Source of the DNA: Patiria pectinifera
Taxonomy: Eukaryota; Echinodermata; Asteroidea; Valvatida; Asterinidae
DNA: 64,000 nucleotides
Assembly: GCA_029964075.1 (NCBI GenBank)
Contig: CM057135.1
Location: forward strand, 22,222,863 to 22,286,862
Direction of reading: 5' to 3'
In this document: in pieces, positions 46,746-57,352 of the stretch
How positions within the stretch are numbered: the stretch's first letter is position 1
How the letters are laid out: each line of letters opens with the position of its first letter
Translations under genes and position numbers: made by a program
Notes under the pieces: model-generated
The model's database searches: none
Told to the model about the DNA's origin: nothing
The model's input: only the letters and a program-made list of their open reading frames with translations

Positions 46746-47045
46746 GGTTCGTGACGCTTATCACAGATCTAAATAAATTGTACTTTAAACTACTCAGGAA
46801 GCTGTTAGGATGCTCACATATAAAATCCACCGTTGATCCGTGACCAAAAAAACGGTACCAAAATCGCGATTTAAAGTTCAAATCTCCTCCGTTTCGGCGC
46901 AAAAAAAATGCCGAGTGAAGAATTACGTCATTAAGCGCAAAAATGCCGATTGAAGAATTACGTCATTATTTTCCAATGACCAATCAGCGAGGCCCTTCTG
47001 TCGTGGTGCGGTGAATGGACCAATAGCGGGCGCTGTAAGTAAGAG

Positions 47046-47088
47046 CATGCGCATGCGCGTAAGCACTACTAGACAGCAAGATGGCGGC
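47046..47088 (+). promoter_or_regulatory. NRF1- and YY1-type promoter motifs
   Basis: GCGCATGCGC at 47049-47058 is a perfect NRF1 consensus. AAGATGGCGGC at 47078-47088 is a YY1 consensus that overlaps the start codon of the next gene, as is common in housekeeping-type animal promoters. Confidence 0.6.
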
Positions 47089-50000
47089 CGCCATGAGCTC
47101 CTCGGACGAAACGAAGTGCATTATGCATGTTTCGAATGCCGAATCGAGCGTTTCATCGTTCTTCGAGACAAGCTGGATAAAATTACTTGCTTGTGCTGGT
47201 AGTCAGAAGAATGTGGGGTGATCAACACACGCAGAAATCGTGGAAAAAGCGGAGAAGTTCATCGGCATGCACGTGCACTGCACTGATGCAGCACTCTCGT
47301 GGAAGGAGAGAATTTCGGAAGGAGATACCGGAATCTTCGGCCTACGTTAGTTCGTATTATTATTCTTGCCTTGAACTTAATTATAAGAAGCTGTTGGATT
47401 CGGAATATTTCAGAATATTTTTGTCTACAACCTAGATTGCTATGATGTATTATTTGTTTTGTAAAACATGTTTCTAGTAATATTTAGTAGACCACCTGAC
47501 CGTCCATTGTTGACAGCATGATCTGATGATCATGGTTGGCAAGGTTAGGAAAAGCCACAGATCAAAGAATGTTTTCCCCTTACTCAGTTAAAGGATTTTA
47601 AGACTAGGAAGAGACTCTTATATTACACTACAGAACATTTTATATTTAGTAGGCCTATGCTCCCTGAACTTGGCGACTGTGTATAGAACTACGGGTTCCC
47701 TTGATTTAAAAAATAACGAGAACAAAATCCACTTTGACTTAATACTTGGCATCATTGGGGATTTGATTGTGTAGTATGTTGTGGGTCTACCATTCAATTT
47801 AAGCCACAATTTGCTCGGTAATAATTAATAATTATCTAAGTACGAAGTCGTTAAAACCAACATTTTTGTATTTTTTTAAGCTGGCAGCTCATATCATCCT
47901 CATTTTAACTGTACTTTTATTTCTTGCTATTCTTTTTCTAGAAAGAATAATATAATATAAAAATAATGAGAACCTGCCAAATTCTCTAAATGTCAAGCCC
48001 TCACTGTCAATATATTAAGATTTTAGATTTTCACTTTTTTTTCCCCATTTTTAATTTTTCCCCCCTGATCACTACATGTGAAGAAAAGTATACGGATAAT
48101 AAATGTTTGTACCTGAAGGTGTCATGGTGTAAATATTTTCCTAAGTTGGATGATAGAATGTTCCATTCTACGAGGTGAAACTTAGTTGAATGGAACATTT
48201 CTCTTTGCCCCATAATTCTCCAATCAACTGACAAAGATTTACTTTGTGAAAAAAATTGAAATGAGAGTAATGAGTGGTATTTTAAAAACATTTTTTCAAT
48301 TACAAGCATTTGGATACCATCAACACATTCAGCAGTGCTACAAACGTATCTGTGATGTTTCCAGGATAGACCGTGCCGAAAGACTTGCAAAGAAACTGCA
48401 ACATGAAAGTCAAGGTTTTTTTGTCTTTTTTTTCTGTGGAGTCACATGGGCACATTCACTTGAGAAATATTACATGCCTAAAGCAGGGGCTGGTTGGAGA
48501 TAGAGCCTTCCTCTACACAACTTTAGTTTGAGTCAAGTTTTCATAATTTTGTAGCTAAATCAAATTGGAAAATGAGAAAAACACTTAAAATCATCAATTT
48601 CTAACTTTTACCCTTGACTACACCCAGATGCCTCCATATGATTGTACACCAAAAAAAATTGGAAAAATAAAAAAAAATTCCCTCACAACCCCTATTTTTG
48701 TAAAGCCATGAAATCGGAAACAGAACTATTTGGGGGGGGGGGGGCCTAAAGTAACTGCTGCCTTTACATATGTAATGTATTTTGCTGATAATTTTGTTGT
48801 AAGCAACATTGAATCATTTTATTTTGTACTCTATGGCGGTTTTTGCCAAACAATCAATAATAGTTAATTGAAAATGATGCATGCATTGTAGTGATTTTTT
48901 TTTAATACGGAACCATGTTAAAAAAAGCCCTTATCACCAAACAAATACTCCCCTTATAGTAGGATAGTTAGACATATCATTTTTTGTTTAATCATGTCTC
49001 CTTCAGGTTGCTGGAAAAGGAATTTTGTCCTCAACATATCCTTGCTCTGGGAAAACTCACAGCGAAGATGTTGTCAACCAAGTGAAAGGTTTTTATGACA
49101 GTGATGAGATCAGCAGAGCGATGCCAGGTAAGAAGGACTGTGTGGCCATCCGAGTCAACGGATTATCTGCCAGAAGCGTCTCTGCTAGAAGCGTCTACTT
49201 TTGTGCATACAGGGCATTTAAGGACAAGTATCCAGAACTAAAGGTGGGTTTTCAAAATTTGCCGAATTAAGGCACAAGTATCGCGTTGTAGCTGGAAGTA
49301 CTGGTACACATTCCGTATGTGTCTGTACCAATCATCAAAATGTAAAGCTGATGATCCATACCGTTGACATTCCTCGTTTTCGTGGATCCTACAAAAACAT
49401 GCTTGCTGAAATCACCTGTAATCCTGGCACAACGGACTGTATTCTGGGAAATTGTTCTATGTGTCCCAAGGTTGCTGACCTGAAGCAGCATATCATGGAG
49501 GAGATAGAAGATGAGGCTATCGATGGAATATGTTACAAGCAGTGGGTATCAACAGACAGAGCAATATTAGAAACCATGACAGCAGAAGTTACTGATGGTT
49601 CATTCTGTGATCGGTTTTCTGAAAAGTTTCATCAGCTGAAACGGCATGAATTCATTGCCGACCAGCAGGCAAAGTATCTAATTCACCTTAGGTCAGAGTT
49701 GCAGCGTGGTGAAATAATTGTTCTTGGGGATTTATCAGAAAATTACGCATTTGTTGTTCAAGATTCATCACAGGGGTTTCACTGGACGAATGACCAAGGA
49801 ACACTGCATCCGTTTGTGATCTACTTCAAAAAAGACAACCAGCTTCCCCATTTCAACTTTGTTGTAATCTCTAACAGCCTCACCAATGACACCATCGCAG
49901 TTTACTGTTTCCAACGAAGGCTACACAACTACCTTGTGCAGACAATGCATGTGCGCAAAGTATTCTACTTCACAGTTGTATCTTCTGCACAATACAAAAA

Positions 50001-50429
50001 CAGGAAGAACTTTGCAACCTTGACTGTCACAAGGTTGACTTTTCATCGGATGCTGTGTGACATTTCTTTGCCACATCACGTGGGAAAGGACCGTGTGATG
50101 AATTGGATGGAACTGTAAAGCGTTTGGCCGCAAAAGCCAGTCTTCAGAGACCGTATGAAGACCAAATCTTTAATGCTCAGCAGCTGTATTCGTGGGCCAA
50201 GGTGAATATTCCAGGAAAACAGTTTGATTTTGTGGACAAGAGTGAAGTGCAACAGTGCGGAGAATGTTTTGAGAGTCGATTCTCATCAACAGTGACTGTT
50301 CAGGGTACAAAACAGCTCCATGCTTTTTACCCACACCCAGTACAGCCGACTCACGTCCAGGTAAAATTCATTTTGAAGGAACAAGATGCCAAGTCTGTGA
50401 AAGTCATTAAAGTTCAAGAAGCACAGTGA
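47081..50429 (+). pseudogene. multi-exon transposase-like protein (unclassified RNase H-fold type)
   Basis: Start ATG at 47081 (MAAAMSSSDE). Inferred exons: 47081 to about 47344, about 48304-48411 (FGYHQHIQQCYKRI), and 49007-50429. The last contains VKGFYDSDEISRAMPGKKDC, AFKDKYPELKVGF, AGSTGTHSVCVCTNHQNVKL, CSMCPKV, LGDLSENYAFVVQD, LHPFVIYF, AQYKNRKNF and GTVKRLAAKASLQRP. This order matches a large family of uncharacterised invertebrate proteins that I take to be transposases or their derivatives. The acidic residues in GDLSENY and the CDELDG segment could be catalytic. In the usual FTDG-x2-QYKN motif this copy has FTVVSSAQYKN, losing the Asp. Stops or shifts lie near 47213, 49268 and 50080, so it is probably dead. 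Family name uncertain. Confidence 0.65.
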
Positions 50430-50726
50430 TAAATGAGTAAGGTAACTTTGATTGTGATATTCAGTATTATCTTCAAGCAAACTTGAATCCTAGACTGTGA
50501 TAAGCGTATCTACAGCAACAACTGTGTGATTTTATATAATATTGCACAGCTATATTGCAACCCAGGAATCGAATGTACATGTACATATGTTGTGTTCTTT
50601 TTATTCCCTGGTGAACGGGGCCAATACACTATGCACGTACATCCTAACCGCGTGTACGCGTTCGATATCAAGTTTGCTTGAAGTTAAATTGGTTATCCCA
50701 CTTGCGCTCGTGGAACACGAAAAAAT

Positions 50727-50815
50727 GTAGTTAGTGCATTTGGGGGGGGGGGCATATGGGTCACAGCAGCATTGTAGTTAGTGCATTGGGGGCATATGGG
50801 TCACAGCAGCATTGC
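50727..50815. repeat. two-copy tandem repeat with variable G run
   Basis: GTAGTTAGTGCATT, a G run, then CATATGGGTCACAGCAGCATT occur twice; the G run is 11 in the first and 5 in the second. Confidence 0.8.
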
Positions 50816-53057
50816 ATTTTTTCATATTCCAAGCACCTCGTAGGATAACTAATTAACAGTGGCACCCAGGAAGGGGGGGGGGGCTTGAGGGGTTGAACCC
50901 ACCACCAACATTGTCAATTTGTTTGTTCGATTTGCGGTTAATTTTTGTTGGTCCAATCTTGTACAGAAATTTGGGAAAAAAATATGAGCCCCCCGCCAAA
51001 AGCCAAATCCTGAGTGCGCCACTGCTGATAATTTACACTATGAGTCTGGTTAGACCTCATCAGCCCTCAGCATGAGAAATTCCCAAACCAAGATATATTT
51101 TAGTAACTTTAGACACAGAATAGTAAGTTGTGTTGGTGGATTCCTAATGTAAAGTCTATAAATTGACTTATTTGTAACGTACCAACTGTAAAAAAAAATA
51201 GTGATAAAGTTGTACATTTTGATTATTGGTTAATAGACTGTAATTGTAATGGTTGGTCTTCGGCCTATCATTTATATATAACTTACCTCTTTCACCGGCA
51301 GGCCAACTCTGACGAAGTGGGGAAGAGTGTTGCGAGATTAGATGACCTGTGCTGTTTATCATTAATTAGTTAACAATTATAGATTATCTCTAGTATTACC
51401 TGATGGCGCGTACTGCGATGGTCATTGCGTTCACGCTGTGCTTTCACCACCGAAAACCAGTCAGTTGCCGTGTCACGCGTAGCTCCTCTATTTTGTCGTC
51501 AACACAACTTACAGCAACGCAAGGCCAGCGAACGATGGCCGTAAAAAGGGCTTCGGAAATTTCGCAATTTTCATGGCAAACCATTACACCATTACCGATC
51601 CAAACAAACAAACTTGTTACAGGTAGTTGAAGACCTACTTCTTACATCTATCAATGTACTTTTTTCCTAAAAAGGATTTCGATGCATGTTAACGATATTA
51701 TTTAACGGACAAATCGACTTCAAATTAGGTCATGAAATTTCCTTTTTCTTCGAGAACGATGAAAGTCTCCCAAATGTTGAGGTAATCAAACGAATTACGA
51801 AAGAGTGAACGTTTATCTACAAAAAAAATCTCGTGAACGAGATGTCGATAATATTTTTAAAATGTGCACCTAATGTTTCCAACAACTCCCACTTTTCATA
51901 ACGCAAAAAGATCGTCGCCATTGTAAAGCTTCAATCAATGAACCCAATTACGGTGTGACCTTGTGACCCATACGCCTACTGATTGGTCGAGCTTGAGTGT
52001 GAGCCTGCGTAGTATTCATAAGTCATTCATCGCGCGTTCGAACGTGCTATTCACAATGTTTTAAGGCCAACGCACATGTTATACGTTGGCGTACTTACAT
52101 TCGTTCATACGCGTAAATGTGATTGCAAATCATGAAATCTCGCAAAAGTCTTCATTTTTCAACCGGCAATTCGAAGCAAACATTGGAAGTCTCCTGCACT
52201 TGTTCACATGAAAATGAAGCGTATACTTTCTTCTTTGTACTAAGCCTTGCCATTTGTTTCGGCCTATTTTAAGAATCGAATGTACACCTAAAAACTATCG
52301 GCCCTCGATTTTGTTAATAAAAAATATGATTTTGTTTGACATGGCATAACAACACTTTACATTTTTCAAAAGCAGTTATTCTTTTGTTATCAAAATAAAG
52401 CACACGATTTCAACTTTTCACCTAAGCCATCTTGGCCAAACAGTGCACCGATGCACTTTTATTGTTTTTCTGTATTCTCGAATACACCTCATAAAACCTG
52501 GCGTACGCTTTTGGGCCATGTGTGCTTGTCCTCGGGACGAGAAACTGAGGTCAAACAGGGCTGTGTGCGTGCAGCGTCGACTCCATGGGCGTTTGCGCGC
52601 TCCTTCACTAACCCCTGGCCGTGATGATGACGTAAACGATGATGACCGGCTATTCAGAGCGTACTGCGCGGGCATTTTGAAGATTGCACGCCGGCCGGCG
52701 CGCCCATAATTGCGCTCGCGCGTGCTTTGCACGTCACGTCACGTGCGAATATTCAAAACTGCGCAATGCCTGTAGGATATGGATTATGGCAGCCTCGTTT
52801 TTCGCTGAAAAAAAACCCTGTATCTGCGGTTGCAAAGGGACGACAGGCATCAAAGGGGCACGTACCTTTGATACAAATCTTTGCTAAATAACGCAACGTC
52901 CAAACCTTATGTTTGAAAGCATTGATTCTTCAAAAAAACAACTTTCAACATTCTAAAGATTGCGTTGGTGCGTAAAACGGATAAACTGCAGCCTAATTAT
53001 ATTGCCATATTTTGACACATTTGAATAACACAATTCCAGGGGCTACAGTCGCGCAAG
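50816..53057. other. non-coding; CpG-rich block at 52500-52780
   Basis: No gene supported up to 52.4 kb. Between 52500 and 52780 CG dinucleotides and CGCG words are dense (CGGCCGGCGCGCCC near 52690; CACGTCACGTCACGTG near 52727), which looks like a CpG island or promoter without a recognised exon. Confidence 0.45.
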
Positions 53058-53074
53058 GCATGATGGGAAACAAC
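53058..53074 (+). promoter_or_regulatory. shared promoter-like motif GCATGATGGGAAACAAC
   Basis: Identical to 10397-10413, and the eight bases before it also match except for two. The inverse, TTTCCCATCATGC, resembles the CCCA-x2-ATGC part of ZNF143/Staf-type sites. Here it lies 350 bp before the Myb/SANT-like exon. Confidence 0.45.
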
Positions 53075-53410
53075 ATGGCGCAGCAAGATCGTACCCCGGG
53101 GCACGAGGTTGGTGTGCGTGGCACGGCTTCTGACTGGAACTACTGGCCGGCTTAACCAGACCGATTATAGTCGGCTATCGATGTCAGACGGTCTTGGATA
53201 AGACGCTAAATTTTGCCCTTGCAATAAGCCGGTCTGTACTAAGCCTGCTTGGAGTAATGATGTAACGAACAAACGATCCATGGTTACCGCGATGGGTGGC
53301 GCGCTTTCCAATAATCTCATGTTGTAGGATGGAGCTACGCATACGGCAGTCCATATATGCGTTCATACAGTCATACTGCATCAGCGCATGTACACCTCGT
53401 ATTCATATAA

Positions 53411-53677
53411 ATGGCAAATGCAAATAAAAGCAACAACCCTCGCCGTCCAGCGTTTGCAGAGGCAGAACAATTAGCTTTGATTGATGGCTTTTCACAACAC
53501 GGCGCCATTCTGCAATCACAGCTCACCAATGCTGTAACACTACAGTCAAAACGTGCGGCATGGGACGAAATCACTGTTGCCGTCAATGCTGTAAATCCAG
53601 CCATTGTCCGGACCAGGGATGAGGTCAAGAAAAAATGGAAAAATCTGGTAGCAGAAACGAAGAAGGACGTCAGTAAG
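53411..53677 (+). CDS. Myb/SANT-like DNA-binding protein, first exon
   Basis: The ATG at 53411 opens an 89-residue exon ending in VSK before a GTACGC donor at 53678. Residues 12-85 form a Myb/SANT-like trihelix: PAFAEAEQLALIDGFSQHG, then KRAAWDEITVAVNAV, then TRDEVKKKWKNLVAETKKD. The tryptophans in AAWDEI and KKWKNL and the spacing fit the domain found in MSANTD proteins and in the accessory protein of PIF/Harbinger transposons, which binds DNA and carries the transposase to the nucleus. No Harbinger nuclease was found nearby, so a stand-alone host or orphan element gene are both possible. Later exons are not identified. Confidence 0.7.
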
Positions 53678-53852
53678 GTACGCATTTAAGGCTTCGATCC
53701 TGATTCCCGACTACCACCAATTCACGATAGTTGGGCCAGTGCTGGACTTGCTGATCCGATGATTAGGAAGAAACAAGTCAGTTTACAGACCGGTCACCAC
53801 TCAGGCATATAATCGAGATTGTGCTCAATACAATTCACATAGGCTTGCATAT

Positions 53853-54300
53853 CGTCGGCGTTTTCACGAAGTGGCGAATCTGTCCACGCAGCACGCACAC
53901 TGGGTTTTGAGAAAAACGACTTTGAAGTTGGTCACTTTTTGAAATTGTCATTTCGCCCCACTTTTAATACAAATTTCAAAATATTTTCCATTGATACGAT
54001 AGCTCATTAGTTAAATAACATGACTATATACACATTTCTACCCTTGGATGTGTAATTAAAGAGCTGTTCATTAAGAAAAGGATTCGCCACTTCGTGAAAA
54101 CGCAAAATTCAGACCTCATCGGATTCGCCACACACAGCGCGCGATTCGCCACTTCGTGAAAACGCAAAACGAAGAGGTCAATGATTCGCCACACACAACG
54201 CGCGGATTCGCCACTTCGTGAAAACGCAAAATGCAGACCTGAACACATTCGCCACACACAGCGCGTTGATTCGCCACTTCGTGAAAACGCAAAACGCCGA
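53853..54300. mobile_element. MITE-like element with CACTTCGTGAAAACGC repeats
   Basis: The left edge reads GGCGTTTTCACGAAGTGGCG at about 53857, and four inverse copies (GATTCGCCACTTCGTGAAAA) start at 54081, 54143, 54205 and 54269, about 62 bp apart, each followed by CGCAAAA. Between them lie ATTCGCCACACACA half-units. The structure is an inverted-ended element whose right end has been tandemly amplified. Confidence 0.75.
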
Positions 54301-54372
54301 GGTCAATAGATTCGCCAAAATTATCAGCCTAATAACGTGCGAGGCACTGATTTCATTGACTCTTTTTTTTTT

Positions 54373-54432
54373 GGGGGGGGGGAGGAGAGGGGGAGGAGAG
54401 GGGGAGGAGGAGGGGAGGAGGGGGGGGGGAGG
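54373..54432 (+). repeat. polypurine G-rich tract
   Basis: Sixty bases of only G and A, mostly GGAGGAGAGGGG-type. It could form G-quadruplex or triplex structures. Confidence 0.9.
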
Positions 54433-57352
54433 TTTTGTACACGGGGTGTGGCCGGGTGGAGTGGAGTGGGTACCGCGGGCTGATGGTATGTGGGTATGCT
54501 TTAGTCACAATTGTTTTTTTGAAAAAGGCAGTCTTCCGGGAGCTACAGATTATTGTTCATTATCACGGGCCCACTGCAGAAATGATATTACTTCAACCAA
54601 ATTAATGCTGGCGGTGCGTTATCAAAAATGAATGCTTATTACAACAATGTACTCCAGTGCATCTAAAACACACACACAGATAACAAGGTGATATTGATGG
54701 AGAATTTTGGATTTATTAGAATGCCATTATCTTTCTTTTTTTTTAATTCAGGAATTAACAAGAATCCGCTTCCTTTTTAAAACAGTAATCTCTCAACAAG
54801 AGATTCAGGAAAACAAGATCTACTGTAAAAAAACAACCCTGCACTTTAAATTCTCGTTCTCTTTTTATAAATCAAGTATTGCATATTTCATTGAGCGTAT
54901 TATCTACATACATAACAAATGGGTATTACAAAGCCTTTATCAATCTCAATCGAATATTTGTTATATTATCTCTGTGTTAAAATGTTCATTGTTTAAAGAG
55001 TTCATTGTTAAAAAAGTTTATTAAACAGTTCAATAACACAACCTTAAAGGTAATATGAATTATTTGCTTTTGCTTAAATTTGCAGAAGTGGATTTAATTT
55101 GGGGGTTGGTAATATTTAGCAAATACTGTTACACTGCTTTTTAGTTTTTGGTTCGTACATGCTATAAAAACAAAGAAAACAATCATTTTCCTGTAGTCTA
55201 GTTTCCTGACTCCGTTGAAGATGAAACGGAGCAATTAATAAACATTGGGGAATTGTAAGGTCTGGGAACCAGTCTAGCTGGCCTGTACCGTTTCATAGGT
55301 ATGTAAGCGATTGCAAACAAATGCGGACTAACTAAATATGGTCAATTAGGGCCAGTATATGAAAAAAGCCAGGTTATTTCCAACGCTGGTTGGCCGACCA
55401 GCATTGGAAATTGATGCGAAAATACCACTTTTCTTGAAAATGACAGTACACCAGGTGTCATGATTTTACAGGATGCTTTAGACTGTCATTCACTAACAGT
55501 CCAGCAAAGTATTTCAAAATAATTTGGTAGTTTTATTTTGTTGATGTTTGCAAATGTTGTATCTTCCCTTGAATAAAAATCGGGTATAATCCGACGTCTA
55601 TGTTACTAAATTCATTAAAATGATTTTCCAACCTCGGTTCAAATTTTGATTGAAATAAATATAATCTGTAATTAAAATCTACTTGACATAGACTCAGCAA
55701 TAATCGAGGCAATGTATAAAATAATGTAAACTGCTCTGAAAGTAGACAAGGGTGAGCATTGGTTTTTTTCCCCTGACACTGTTTTTGAGGTAGATGTACT
55801 AAAATATACTCCATTTAACATAATATGCACTGCATAACATAATATTTTGCATGTTGGAATTTAATATAAGATGACAATATAAGACTAGTGCAAGGAGGCA
55901 AGGAAATATGATAAATTTCATCTCTTTCAAATTCAAGACCGAAAAAAATCTTGACCAATTATGATCCTAGTTTTAATACGAGTACAAAATGTGCAACATC
56001 ATGAGGGCTACAACTTTTTTTTGAAATTTTAAAAAGGATTTTGTTTGAAACCTCCTTAAAACTCTTCAGTCAATTCAAAACCTGAACTGATAATAAGCTA
56101 GTGACAACTGGCCACCTGGCAAATGTAAAACATAAATTATAAACATCGAACATCACAACGTTACATGGTACAATTTACAAATTGCAGGCTCACAATAATA
56201 TGAACCTGGATCAAGCTTGCCAGACAAGATGCCATTCAGTGAAAGTTGTCCTTTCAGTCAGACGACTCGTTTTAACAATTAAGAGCTCCCAGCCTACCTT
56301 AATTAGTATATTCGATGGTATAAAGCAGGATCGATTGGCTGACAGCTATGTATTGACTGTTGGCAATAACCCTCTGTACAAAAGACATCACACTTTGTTT
56401 TTGTTTGTACATGTACTTTCCTGTGGTGCCCTGCTGACCCTGGGCCCCCACTGGCTCCATCGGAAAGTGCACATGTAAACAAAGTGTGACGTCATTAGTA
56501 CTTAAACCAATGCTTTGATGTCATGCTATTGTTAAAAGTGTGGATTCAGAATTACGAATCCACACTTTGAACATGTCAGACAATTGTTCTACATAATGAG
56601 CATTAATAGGACCGTCTGCATGAAAACTTTCCTTCCGAAAATCACCAATGCATCTTCACTGTCAGATTCTCCACCGTCACTGCAAATACTACTTTTGAGT
56701 CAGAAAGAAATCTTTGTCTGAACTGTCCATGTTGACATAAGGAACCTACACACAAAATGACTTGGTTGTACGGGTGTGGCGATATACATGCTAAACATGC
56801 CACAATGCTTGATTGACATTAAGAACCTCGAAAAGCTCCCTTGTAATTCCCTTGTAATTACCATGACTCGACTTGAGGTATGCAAGTCTTTTCATCTCCA
56901 CTCACTGGACTGTACAATACTTATTTTGATGCAATGGTTTAAGTCAAAGAAAACACTCGCAAGTGTGGATTCTTAATTTACATATTCACTCGGCGCTTCG
57001 TGCCTCGTCAATTTTTAAATTACAAATCCATACTTTCTCATGTATTCTCCTTAACAGATGCATATCGATAAGACAGCTGTGCTTGCCAGTTGCTTGCTTT
57101 TGTCTGTTGACTCGATTTGATTAGTCAAAGTGTTGCTGTTAATTTGATCTGACTGTTGATGACTAGCCTGTGTTAAAAGTATAGCACGGGAAAAGGATGA
57201 AATGTTGACTGTTTGTGACTGATGAAATAGTAGGAGCGTTTGCTGAGGAAAAGTATACATACAAACGTCTTTTGAAAGTGGTATTGTGAGGTACTAAAAC
57301 CTTTACAAATAAGAGATTTTAGAGCTATAGTTAACCATGTTAAAGATGAAAA
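54433..57352. other. non-coding; three inverted repeats
   Basis: Inverted pairs: 55377-55410 (TTTCCAACGCTGGT, one mismatch, 6-base loop); 56386-56494 (ATCACACTTTGTTT and partner ends, about 28-bp arms around a GC-rich middle); 56535-56568 (AAAGTGTGGATTC, perfect 13-bp arms). A decayed relative of the last lies at about 56962-57033. No gene is supported. Confidence 0.55.

Noticed and set aside
48158..48199. AATGTTCCATTC inverted pair
   Set aside because: Twelve-base arms of simple sequence inside an intron of the 47-50 kb gene; no further support.
50422..50428. CACAGTG recombination-signal heptamer
   Set aside because: A single 7-mer overlapping the 3' end of a reading frame, with no nonamer and no partner.
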